Assembly: GCA_002345965.1 (NCBI GenBank)
Contig: DDTF01000056.1
Span: 20,504 to 46,331 of the forward strand
DNA from: Flammeovirgaceae bacterium UBA2371
Lineage (GTDB): Bacteria > Bacteroidota > Bacteroidia > Cytophagales > Cyclobacteriaceae
Length of the DNA stretch: 25,828 nt
Direction: 5' to 3'
Below are positions 1 through 7,474 of this stretch, piece by piece. Made by a program: the position numbers and the translations under genes. How positions within the stretch are numbered: position 1 is the first letter of the stretch; each line of letters opens with the position of its first letter. The notes below the pieces were generated by a model. The model was not told where the DNA came from and ran no database searches. It saw only the letters and a list, made by a program, of their open reading frames with translations.

Positions 1-687
1 GGTGATTCATTTTATGACTCAAGAGTGATTGGCTACCCCAGGTTCTTCCCGGGATACATCATTACACTAGATGGTGAAAAAATAGAAGGGCGAATCGCAC
101 TCTTCAACAATCAAATAGCAGACTGGGCTTTTGTAAAGAAGTGCATGTTGATTATTCCTGAAGAAGAGGAGGAGGCCCAATACATTGGAGGCAATGCAGT
201 GGCTGTGATTCAACAACAGCAAAAGAAGGAGAACGTATATTATGATCTGTACGAGGGGGGCTATCTGGAAAGACTCGTTTCAGGAAAATTGAGACTGAGT
301 TATAATCCCAATGCCAACACCTCACGCAAAGTATCGGAGTTTGTTTCCCAATCCTTCATCGATTCTATGCGGGCAAATACCGCCAGAAAGTCCGTGAAGG
401 AAAGTTTGAAGGATGGAAAGAGTTTGCAGGAGAGCATTCAGGTGGCGGCTTTGAAAGATGAGCTCATCAATATTGGTGCTGCAGTGGAGATAGTGGACAA
501 GGAGTACCTACTTTATGATGAGCAAAAAGCAACTACGTTATGGATCACCAAAACCAATTACGAACAAGCGATACAGCAAGTGTTGGGACGATGCCCATCA
601 ATGGATGAAAAAACAATTAAAGGATACGCCAGAAAATACGACAAGATCGCTGATGCAATTACAGAGTATAATGAAAAGTGTAAGTAA
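1..687 (+). CDS. Unknown protein, 5' end cut by the window edge
   Basis: I do not recognise a characterised family. The reading frame is open from the first base of the window, through a GTG at 25, so the true start is probably upstream and this is a C-terminal part of at least 228 residues. The visible part begins with a sheet-like segment (GYIITLDGEKIEGRI) of the kind seen in many Bacteroidota hypothetical proteins that describe a transition or stress-type surface response. A glutamate run (EEEEE) and a glutamine run (QQQQ) follow, then a mostly helical, lysine-rich C-terminal half. No signal peptide can be judged because the N-terminus is missing, and no catalytic motif is visible. Its relation to the next gene, 151 bases downstream on the same strand, is unclear. 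The coding frame is convincing from its length and composition; the function is unknown. Confidence 0.75.
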   Translation, partial: GDSFYDSRVIGYPRFFPGYIITLDGEKIEGRIALFNNQIADWAFVKKCMLIIPEEEEEAQYIGGNAVAVIQQQQKKENVYYDLYEGGYLERLVSGKLRLSYNPNANTSRKVSEFVSQSFIDSMRANTARKSVKESLKDGKSLQESIQVAALKDELINIGAAVEIVDKEYLLYDEQKATTLWITKTNYEQAIQQVLGRCPSMDEKTIKGYARKYDKIADAITEYNEKCK

Positions 688-838
688 TGTTTAGCTAACC
701 TATAGAGGCAATTTACCCACGCATGTACCAGGTAATCTTTTACTCAGATCGTCCATAAACAAACTCAACCGCTTATCAGTACCTCTGCGGCTTGCTTTAT
801 CCGTATCCCTATATTGGTGGCGATAAACAACCGCTCCC

Positions 839-3604
839 ATGCAAAAAATCTACCTCCTGTTCTTCTGCTTTGCTTTAATGCTGTGCACTACACCCCTGGT
901 GGCACAACAAATCGATGAAGAATACAACAAGAAAATAAAAGAGTACACCACCGACCCGCGCTTTCTGCCCGCTTCCGTGCTCGACCTGCCAGACGACCCC
1001 AACGTGCCTTCACCCCGCAAACACTTTGGAAAGATCATTGGAGCTCCCGGAGAAATGCACCGCACGGCAGAAATCTATGCCTACTACGAAGTGCTGGCCA
1101 AAGCATCTCCTTTCATTAAGGTAGAGACATTGGGTGTTTCTGAAGAAGGACGCGACATCAAACTGGTGATCATCGGCAACGCAGAGTCCATGAACCGCAT
1201 TGACCATTACAAACAACAGTTGAACCGATTGTCGGACCCGAGAAAAATATCGCCAGCTGAAGCGGACCAAATCATTGCCGACAGCAAGCCCATCTTCTAC
1301 CTCAACGGTGGACTGCACTCTACGGAAATGGGATCTCCTGAAATGCTGATGGAGCTGGCTTACCGCCTGGCAACAAGCCAGCACGAAGACATCAAAAACA
1401 TCCGCGACAACGTAGTGGTACTCATTAACCCCGCTTCTGAACCTGACGGTCGTGACAAGCAAGTAGACTGGTACCACCGCTATACCAAGCAGAGAAAAGA
1501 ATATGACGATGGCTTTCCAAGAGGAACTCCCTACTGGGGCAAGTACGTGTTTCACGACAACAACCGCGATGGACTGCAGGTATCTCAGGCGCTGAGCAAA
1601 GCCATCTTCAAAATGTACTACGAGTGGCACCCTACAGTAATGCTTGACTTGCATGAGTCGGTGCCCTTGCTCTACATCTCTACAGGGACCGGTCCATACA
1701 ACGACCACATGGATCCCATCGCCATAGGGGAGTGGCAGATCATGGCCAACCACGACATCACCACCCTCGCAGCACAAGGACTGCCCGGCACTTTTACCTG
1801 GGCCTTCTTTGACGGATGGTGGCCCGGTTATGCCATGTGGGTGGCCAACAACCACAACAGCATAGGAAGATTTTATGAAACCTTCGGCAACGCGGGCGCC
1901 AACACCTACCTGCGCGATTTATCCAATCAAAAATATGCTGGCGACCCCGCCACCAGCAGAGAGTGGTACCGCCCAGCACCTCCTACACAAGAGGTATACT
2001 GGTCGTCTCGCAACAACACCAACTACATGCAAGCTGGGGTGCTGGCGTCTTTGACCTACACGGCCGACAACAAAAAATTATTGCTGCGCAACTTCTACCA
2101 GAAGGGTGTCAACAACATCACCAAAGGAAAGGAAGATACCCCTAAGGTATTTGTGATCCCTAAAAAACAACGCGATCCTGCCATGGCCGCTTACCTGGTG
2201 AATCAGCTGCGCGTGCAGGGTATAGAAGTGCACAAGGTGACCTCTGGTGAAAAAACGGGCGACTATGTGATCCTGCTGGATCAGCCCTACAGCAACCTCG
2301 CAGTGACACTGCTTACCAAACAGGATTATCCCAAGGAGGCGAAATTCCCTCCATATGACGACATCGCCTGGACACTGGGCCTCGTCTACGGAGTGGAGGT
2401 AAAATCGGAAGACGTGATCAACTACAACACCAGCGACATGCAGCTGCTGAACGCAGATGTGAAATACATTGGTGAAGTAAATGGCAGCGGCAGCAGTTAC
2501 GTACTCAGGTACACAGCACAGAATACGGTATTGCCAGCGATGTATTGGGTGAAAACACAAAACAAAAAAGCCAAAATAGCCGTGCTGGACGAGCAACAAA
2601 TCATTGGCAACGATACGTTGCGTGCAGGTTCGGTAATTTTCAAGGACATTACCAAAGCTCAGGCCGACCAGATCGGCAGCCAGTTTGGTTTAGACCTGCA
2701 GGTCGCTAGCCCCGGTGGCAAACAGCACGAAGTGTCTTTGCCCCGTGTGGCCATCTACCACAGCTGGTTCAGCACTCAGGACGAAGGCTGGTCGCGATAT
2801 ACCTTTGAGCAACGCGGCATTCCATACACTTCCATCGACAAAGACGACTTGAAGGCCGGTGACCTGAAAAAGAAATTCGATGTGATCCTGGTACCTCGTA
2901 TGCGTGGTCAGGCCAGCGACTTCATTCATGGTATCGATGCCAAGTGGGGGCCTATGCCGTTTACTAAAACAGCGGAGTTTCCTTCCCACGGCTTTCCCGA
3001 TGCCACCAATGACATGACAGGTGGCCCCGGATTAGACGGAATGAACGAGCTGCAAAAATTTGTTGACAATGGCGGTGTATTAGTTACGCTAGATAACTCC
3101 ACCCGCATGGCAGCAGAGACGGGTATTGCTCGTGAGCTGGAACCATATAATGCTGCAGGCTTGTTTCATCCAGGCAGCGTGGTGCGTGTGAAGGCCCGCA
3201 AAACCAATAGCCCATTGTTGTACGGTTATCCTGAAACTTTTCACGTGTTCAGGGGCAACGGCCCATTGTATCAGGTAGACAAGCACAATAGAGACATGAT
3301 GGTATTGCAGTATGGTACTAAACCCCTGAAAGACGAAGTGCCCTACACCGGACCGATCATGGGTATGCCCGACCGCCAGGTGGAAAAGGAAAAGAAAGAC
3401 GACAAGAAAGAGCCCCCTTACGTGCTGTCGGGGATGGTGCGCAACGAGCAAACCATCATCGGCCATGGCGGTATCTTCAACGTACCACAGGGCGCAGGGC
3501 GAGTGATCGCTTTTACATTCGACCCGCTGCACCGCTACCTGAATCACCATGATGCCCCGTTGGTGTGGAATATCCTGATCAATTGGAACCACCTGGGGAA
3601 CTGA
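839..3604 (+). CDS. Secreted M14-family zinc carboxypeptidase-like protein with C-terminal amidotransferase-like domain
   Basis: A 921-residue exported peptidase. Residues 1-23 form a Sec signal peptide ending at VAQ. The M14 domain spans about 60-420. The zinc motif HxxE is H160-S-T-E163 (in GGLHSTEMGSPE), the third zinc ligand is probably H272 in DLHES, and the general-base glutamate is probably E347 in GRFYETFG. NNRDG at 241-245 fits the substrate-carboxylate arginine region. All key M14 residues therefore appear present, suggesting an active metallopeptidase in the periplasm or outside the cell. Residues about 640-915 look like the class I glutamine-amidotransferase/flavodoxin-like domain often found at the C-terminus of large Bacteroidota M14 proteins (ILVPRMRG, GGVLVTLDN, GAGRVIAFTFDPLHR). 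The start is the ATG directly before the hydrophobic signal. A probable terminator follows 20 bases after the stop, so it may be transcribed alone. Substrate unknown. Confidence 0.93.
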   Translation: MQKIYLLFFCFALMLCTTPLVAQQIDEEYNKKIKEYTTDPRFLPASVLDLPDDPNVPSPRKHFGKIIGAPGEMHRTAEIYAYYEVLAKASPFIKVETLGVSEEGRDIKLVIIGNAESMNRIDHYKQQLNRLSDPRKISPAEADQIIADSKPIFYLNGGLHSTEMGSPEMLMELAYRLATSQHEDIKNIRDNVVVLINPASEPDGRDKQVDWYHRYTKQRKEYDDGFPRGTPYWGKYVFHDNNRDGLQVSQALSKAIFKMYYEWHPTVMLDLHESVPLLYISTGTGPYNDHMDPIAIGEWQIMANHDITTLAAQGLPGTFTWAFFDGWWPGYAMWVANNHNSIGRFYETFGNAGANTYLRDLSNQKYAGDPATSREWYRPAPPTQEVYWSSRNNTNYMQAGVLASLTYTADNKKLLLRNFYQKGVNNITKGKEDTPKVFVIPKKQRDPAMAAYLVNQLRVQGIEVHKVTSGEKTGDYVILLDQPYSNLAVTLLTKQDYPKEAKFPPYDDIAWTLGLVYGVEVKSEDVINYNTSDMQLLNADVKYIGEVNGSGSSYVLRYTAQNTVLPAMYWVKTQNKKAKIAVLDEQQIIGNDTLRAGSVIFKDITKAQADQIGSQFGLDLQVASPGGKQHEVSLPRVAIYHSWFSTQDEGWSRYTFEQRGIPYTSIDKDDLKAGDLKKKFDVILVPRMRGQASDFIHGIDAKWGPMPFTKTAEFPSHGFPDATNDMTGGPGLDGMNELQKFVDNGGVLVTLDNSTRMAAETGIARELEPYNAAGLFHPGSVVRVKARKTNSPLLYGYPETFHVFRGNGPLYQVDKHNRDMMVLQYGTKPLKDEVPYTGPIMGMPDRQVEKEKKDDKKEPPYVLSGMVRNEQTIIGHGGIFNVPQGAGRVIAFTFDPLHRYLNHHDAPLVWNILINWNHLGN

Positions 3605-3624
3605 TCTTTTATTTGGTTGAGTTG

Positions 3625-3655
3625 AGAAGGGCTTTCGCAAGGAAGCCTTTTTCTT
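3625..3655 (+). terminator. Intrinsic terminator after the M14 peptidase gene
   Basis: A stem of about ten pairs, including G-U pairs, is formed by AGAAGGGCTT (3625-3634) and AAGCCTTTTT (3643-3652) around the loop TCGCAAGG. The 3' arm runs into a T-rich tract. It lies about 20 bases after the stop codon of the peptidase gene. Confidence 0.7.
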
Positions 3656-4094
3656 TGCAGTCAACTGAGGATTCTGGAAGATTGCAAATGTTCAAAATGG
3701 GGTATTCCTTAATATATAGGTAATATCCTATGGAATAAATGGGGTTAATTTACCCAGGATCGATGCCGCTCGTACAAAATCCCTAATCTTTATGAGAATG
3801 GTTTTGAAATTAATTTCTTATTGTCAATTTTTGAAAATAGGGAATTGACTAGAAATCAAAGCTAGTCTTTACTCATTGGTAAAACTTGGGATACGGTTAA
3901 CCCCGGTTTAGTTTGTTTAGGTAAAAGGCTCCCGCCAGGGAGCCTTTTTATTTTAATTCCTTGGGATAGCTCATCGGCCAGAAATATAACTTAAAAGTCA
4001 GGTACTTGCTTAAAGGGAGGAACGCTCAAATGGTTATTGGGAGTGAACCAGGACATGAGCTGGTGTGTTAGAAATTTAATTGGAAGACAATTGA
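3656..4094. other. Gene-free stretch between two transcription units
   Basis: No convincing coding frame lies here. The visible structures are a GACTAG/CTAGTC hairpin (3847-3852 and 3862-3867) and the strong terminator at 3923-3949. Because the M14 gene already has its own terminator, this second one may end a separate short non-coding transcript. I could not find an exact TAnnTTTG promoter box to support that. The stretch from 3950 to 4094 shows nothing I can name. Confidence 0.5.
3923..3954 (+). terminator. Strong intrinsic terminator
   Basis: A perfect 11-bp stem, AAAAGGCTCCC (3923-3933) with GGGAGCCTTTT (3938-3948), closes a four-base loop GCCA and runs into T-rich sequence. It reads equally well on the minus strand because the left arm supplies an A tract. 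No gene ends nearby: the closest upstream stop is more than 300 bases away. Confidence 0.85.
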
Positions 4095-5024
4095 ATGGAT
4101 AAACAGAAAATCATTGAATGGTTGCTTAAAGGGGATGTTTCAATCCAGTACCAGGTGCATCGCGACCTGTTGGAAAATAAAAGAAAAGACCTGCAGGACA
4201 GAATCGCAAAAGAAGGTTGGGGGAAACGGTTTCTGGCAAAGCGAAATTCCAATGGACATTGGGGAAAAGGGTTTTATCAACCAAAATGGACCTCTACCCA
4301 TTATACCCTCCTTGACCTGCGCAATTTGAGCATCAGTCCTGACAACCCTGTTATAAAAGAGACCATCGACATCGTATTGGAAGCAGGCAAGGCGGATGAT
4401 GGCGGAATTCCTTTGGGGCCCTCTACGCTTCAGCACAGCGATGTTTGTGTAAACGGCATGTTTTTAAATTATGCTTCCTATTTCAAAGTCGAAGAAAAAA
4501 AATTGTACTCGGTGGTCGACAGCATATTAAAGGAGGTCATGCAAGATGGAGGGTTCAATTGCAGGTCTGCAAGAAGTGGAGCCAGACACAGTTCGCTGCA
4601 CACTACCATTTCGGTTTTGGAAGGGCTAATGGAATTTCAAATGAGGGGATATGACTATAGAAAAAAAGAAATTCAAAGCGCCAGAAAGAAAGCGGAAGAA
4701 TTTATCCTCATGCACCAGTTATTTCTGTCGGACAGAACCGGTGAGGTGATCAACAAGGATTTTCTGAAACTATCCTACCCGTGCAGGTGGAAGTATGATA
4801 TACTTCGGGCTATGGATTACTTTCAATATGCAGCAATTAAATGGGATGACAGAATGGATGCAGCGGTCAGCAGAATTCTTAAAAAACGTAACAAGGACGG
4901 TACCTGGAATGTGCAAGCTGCTCATCCGGGGCAATTTCATTTAATAATGGAACGGGCAGGTAAGCCTGGCCGGTGGAATACGTTAAGAGCAATGCGAGTA
5001 GTAAAACATTTTTTGAATACTTAG
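4095..5024 (+). CDS. Squalene-cyclase/prenyltransferase-fold (alpha-alpha toroid) protein of unknown function
   Basis: A 309-residue protein without signal peptide or membrane segment, so probably cytoplasmic. It resembles proteins annotated as squalene cyclase-like or prenyltransferase-repeat proteins. Repeated units end in glycine-rich, aromatic turns: NSNGHWG (51-57), ADDGGIPLG (100-108), MQDGGFNCRSARSGARHSS (149-167) and NKDGTWNV (266-273), each followed by a helix. This is the pattern of the terpenoid-cyclase toroid. It is much shorter than true squalene-hopene cyclases, about 600 residues or more, and I do not see the cyclase DxDD acid motif, so terpene cyclisation should not be assumed. 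The ATG at 4095 is the first plausible start. It stands alone between the terminator at 3923 and a repeat-bearing gap. Fold assignment is fairly sure; function unknown. Confidence 0.8.
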   Translation: MDKQKIIEWLLKGDVSIQYQVHRDLLENKRKDLQDRIAKEGWGKRFLAKRNSNGHWGKGFYQPKWTSTHYTLLDLRNLSISPDNPVIKETIDIVLEAGKADDGGIPLGPSTLQHSDVCVNGMFLNYASYFKVEEKKLYSVVDSILKEVMQDGGFNCRSARSGARHSSLHTTISVLEGLMEFQMRGYDYRKKEIQSARKKAEEFILMHQLFLSDRTGEVINKDFLKLSYPCRWKYDILRAMDYFQYAAIKWDDRMDAAVSRILKKRNKDGTWNVQAAHPGQFHLIMERAGKPGRWNTLRAMRVVKHFLNT

Positions 5025-5095
5025 TACTGCTCATACCAACTGAATTTATTGTTTACAATTTTTGTCTTGTTCTTTCCCAAATAGCGCAAGCGTCT

Positions 5096-5146
5096 CGCTT
5101 GTGCTCCCTAATCGCTTGTGCTCTCTAATCCCTTGTGCTCTTTAGT
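5096..5146. repeat. Three tandem copies of a 17-bp unit
   Basis: The units CGCTTGTGCTCCCTAAT (5096-5112), CGCTTGTGCTCTCTAAT (5113-5129) and CCCTTGTGCTCTTTAGT (5130-5146) are contiguous, with one difference between units 1 and 2 and a few more in unit 3. Just before them, GCGCAAGCG-TCT-CGCTTGTGC (5084-5104) forms an imperfect inverted repeat with the first unit. It lies in the gap upstream of a lipoprotein gene and ends five bases before that gene's proposed promoter. Confidence 0.85.
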
Positions 5147-5150
5147 GCCC

Positions 5151-5182
5151 TTGACTTCCTGCCCCTCCGTTTTGTATCTTTA
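5151..5182 (+). promoter_or_regulatory. Probable Bacteroidota-type promoter for the downstream lipoprotein
   Basis: TTG at 5151-5153 and TATCTTTA at 5175-5182, one base off TAnnTTTG, are separated by 21 bases, close to the usual spacing. Transcription would begin about 15-20 bases before the ATG at 5206. Confidence 0.5.
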
Positions 5183-5205
5183 ATAAACAACTGGCACATA
5201 ACCAT

Positions 5206-5805
5206 ATGAAGCCATTCAGGATTTGCGCATGTTTTTTAATGCTGGCTTGCGCAGAGCAAACCCCAATTGAAGCAGATGGTCCCATTCCTGTAGGCTCACC
5301 GGCCGGCACCAACCTTCCGGCTAAGATCGTAGGTGCCTATACTTTGGATAACGCCACGTTGAACGGACCTAAATTTGAATTAATAGTGGCGTCCGGACCG
5401 GAAGCAAGTGTGGTGTACCTGCCCAATGCTGACATTACCTCATTGGTGCGCGCTATTGTTTTTCGGGGTAACGGAACTGTTCCGTATTCTTCCGTTTGTC
5501 CGGAGGCCGTTCAAGTGATCGAATTTAGATCCTCAGGAAAAACATACCATGCCTGCCTTGGAAGCAACCTCAATTCAATGGAGATGGGCTCATGGAATAC
5601 CACCGGAGCCGATGATGCATTATTGGCCTGGAACATTTGGCATGACGGCCAGGTCATAGCCAATGAAATTACCCCGTATGAGGTCAGCAATGACGCACTG
5701 GTGGGTTACCTGGTTTTTCCACTGCCTAAAAGTGCATTGTCACCCATGCTGGTTGGCGATAACCAGCAATACAGAAAGATAAAAATAACACTGAGGAAGG
5801 TGTAG
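5206..5805 (+). CDS. Hypothetical lipoprotein
   Basis: A 199-residue protein of no family I recognise. The N-terminus is a short lipoprotein signal: a hydrophobic stretch ending in MLAC with C15 as the probable lipidated cysteine. The lipobox is non-classical, with methionine at -3. An acidic/polar linker (AEQTPIEADG) follows. The rest is rich in beta-prone and glycine/proline segments, with the pair C101/C118 or nearby cysteines possibly disulfide-bonded, and no catalytic motif is visible. The ATG at 5206 is supported by the signal peptide and by a promoter candidate just upstream. The next frame begins only 28 bases after the stop, but that is a remnant of an unrelated gene, so an operon is doubtful. 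Probably a surface or periplasmic anchored protein; role unknown. Confidence 0.7.
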   Translation: MKPFRICACFLMLACAEQTPIEADGPIPVGSPAGTNLPAKIVGAYTLDNATLNGPKFELIVASGPEASVVYLPNADITSLVRAIVFRGNGTVPYSSVCPEAVQVIEFRSSGKTYHACLGSNLNSMEMGSWNTTGADDALLAWNIWHDGQVIANEITPYEVSNDALVGYLVFPLPKSALSPMLVGDNQQYRKIKITLRKV

Positions 5806-5833
5806 ACCTGAACCAAGCCTTTATTGCCTTTTG

Positions 5834-6151
5834 ATGACCAAAAAAGTCGATTATAATACGCTTAGTACAACAGAGAAATACTGGTTCGATAATGTAACAG
5901 ATGACTCGGTAGAATTCTACCTGGCAACAGGTTACCTGAATTTCGTAATAGCCAATGGAGTGGTAGTAACTTCAAAATATTGGAAGCAAGAACTGCCTGA
6001 CGAATTAAGAATACAAGACGAAAAAGCCAAACGCATTCTGGAAAAAGCATTTCCCAATCGACAGATTGTACAAATTGATTGTATGCCACTACACCATGAC
6101 GGTGCTGGACTGCATTGTCACTCAAGAAACCAGCCTAAGCAATCAGATTAA
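5834..6151 (+). pseudogene. Orphan C-terminal piece of an agmatine deiminase/peptidyl-arginine deiminase family protein
   Basis: This 105-residue frame matches only the last part of the agmatine deiminase (AguA/PAD_porph) family, whose members are about 350 residues. The segment GYLNFVIANGVVVTSKYW (33-50) corresponds to the conserved strand 'sYiNFyigNGvVvvP' and KRILEKAFPNRQIVQIDC (66-83) to the helix and strand that follow. DGAGLHCHSRNQP (89-101) corresponds to the 'GGGxIHCiTqQ' active-site loop, with C95 in the place of the catalytic cysteine. The guanidine-binding and aspartate/histidine residues of the N-terminal two thirds are absent, and no matching sequence lies upstream, where the lipoprotein gene ends 28 bases earlier. 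A truncated remnant is the simplest reading; a short gene using the ATG at 5834 or the TTG at 5831 cannot be excluded. Confidence 0.65.
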
Positions 6152-6281
6152 GTAAGACGCACGCTCCTCCAGCACTACATTGTGGTTTAAGTTTCATAAT
6201 TTCGCATGAAGAGCTATACAGGATAGGTACCACATTAATGGTTATGGTTTAAGTGATATCCTACAATTGACAGATCAATAG

Positions 6282-6884
6282 ATGGAACAATTTTTAAGAA
6301 TATTTTTACCAGCCTATTTTATCGTTTATTTTGGAATTGCCTTTGTTGCAAAAAGCATAATCGTTGCAAAAAGAATTGGAAAAAATCCATTGGTGCTGCC
6401 AAAAGATGACAGTGCCTATGGTCTTATCGGTTTTTATTTTAAACTAACAATTATTTTAATGTTTGTTTATGTTTTGCTTTTTGCCTTTGTCCCTTCACTT
6501 GACCACAGTTATTTGCCAATTAAACAACTGGAGAATTTAACAATAAAATACATTGGCCTTGGACTTTTAGGATTTGCACTTATCTGGACAACCATTGCAC
6601 AAGGCCACATGAAAAATTCTTGGAGAATAGGAATTGATACAGTGACTAAAACTGAGTTAATCACGACAGGTCTTTTCGGAATTTCAAGAAACCCAATTTT
6701 CTTCGGCATGACAATTAGTTTGGTTGGACTTTTTATGACCACACCTAACGCATTGACTGGACTTTTTTTAATACTTGGTCATGTTTTAATTCAAATCCAA
6801 ATCAGACTTGAGGAAGATTTCTTAACCAGTCAACATGGGCAAAGTTATTTAACCTATAAACAAAAAGTAAGGCGGCTGATATAG
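6282..6884 (+). CDS. Isoprenylcysteine carboxyl methyltransferase (ICMT)/PEMT-like integral membrane methyltransferase
   Basis: A 200-residue membrane protein with about five hydrophobic segments: roughly 5-30, 46-69, 86-106, 128-150 and 152-170. The C-terminal half shows the signature of the ICMT/phospholipid methyltransferase group. TTGLFGISRNPIFFGM (128-143) has the arginine-asparagine-proline of the 'yrySRHPmYfG' SAM-binding motif, followed by RLEEDFL and a terminal GQSYLTYKQKVRRLI that fits 'G.eY..Y...v.r.iP'. Members use S-adenosylmethionine to methylate lipids or thiols in the membrane; the bacterial substrate is unknown. The gene is visibly more A+T rich than the peptidase genes around it, hinting at a different origin. 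It ends 36 bases before the cupin gene, so the two may be co-transcribed. Confidence 0.85.
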   Translation: MEQFLRIFLPAYFIVYFGIAFVAKSIIVAKRIGKNPLVLPKDDSAYGLIGFYFKLTIILMFVYVLLFAFVPSLDHSYLPIKQLENLTIKYIGLGLLGFALIWTTIAQGHMKNSWRIGIDTVTKTELITTGLFGISRNPIFFGMTISLVGLFMTTPNALTGLFLILGHVLIQIQIRLEEDFLTSQHGQSYLTYKQKVRRLI

Positions 6885-6920
6885 TGGAGAAATGACATGA
6901 TACATTTAAACACCAACTAA

Positions 6921-7355
6921 ATGGGAGACAAAGAATTGATACGGAAGGGAGAAGGCGAAAACTATAACTATTCTCAAGATCATTGCTTTATCAAGCTTTC
7001 TTCACATAAGACCAATGGCGAACTGAGTATTGTTGAAGATACTTTAAAGCCTGGTTTTTACCTGGGTAGACATCACCATAAAATAATGACAGAAGTGTTT
7101 TATGTACTTGAAGGTGAAGTAGAGTTGATCTTTGATGACGAATCCATCACCGCGAAACCAGGGGACACCATAACCATTCCTCCTCATGTCTGGCATGCCG
7201 CCAGTTGTAAAAACGGAGGGAAAATGCTGACGATATTCAAAAATGGCCGCTTTGATGTATACCTGGAAAAACTATCAAAGATGTCTGAAGCAGATTTTGC
7301 CAATACCGAACTAATGAAATCAATATCTGCTGAGTTTGATATCTATAACCAGTAA
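6921..7355 (+). CDS. Small cupin-domain protein
   Basis: A 144-residue single-domain cupin. Cupin motif 1 is seen as GRHHHKIMTEVFYVLEG (49-65), with H51/H53 and E58 as candidate metal ligands. Motif 2 is PGDTITIPPHVWH (80-92), with H92 as the fourth ligand. All four usual metal-binding positions are therefore present. No signal peptide, so cytoplasmic. The C-terminal 40 residues are helical and are not part of the usual cupin core. The substrate cannot be told from sequence; such proteins may be isomerases, dioxygenases or sugar/ligand binders. It lies 36 bases after the ICMT-like gene on the same strand. Confidence 0.85.
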   Translation: MGDKELIRKGEGENYNYSQDHCFIKLSSHKTNGELSIVEDTLKPGFYLGRHHHKIMTEVFYVLEGEVELIFDDESITAKPGDTITIPPHVWHAASCKNGGKMLTIFKNGRFDVYLEKLSKMSEADFANTELMKSISAEFDIYNQ

Positions 7356-7474
7356 ACACTTGACCATTGGCAGCAGCAAAACAAAAAGCGCTGCATAAAT
7401 TGCGGTCCAGACCACATTAGATCGTTGCAATATCAAATAGCGGAAATGTTATCGATCAATAACACAGGATAATC

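Noticed and set aside
1010..1855. A 281-codon open frame on the minus strand opposite the M14 peptidase gene
   Set aside because: It is antisense to a well-supported peptidase with intact zinc motifs, and its valine/histidine-rich composition is that of a mirror frame; it has no recognisable domain.
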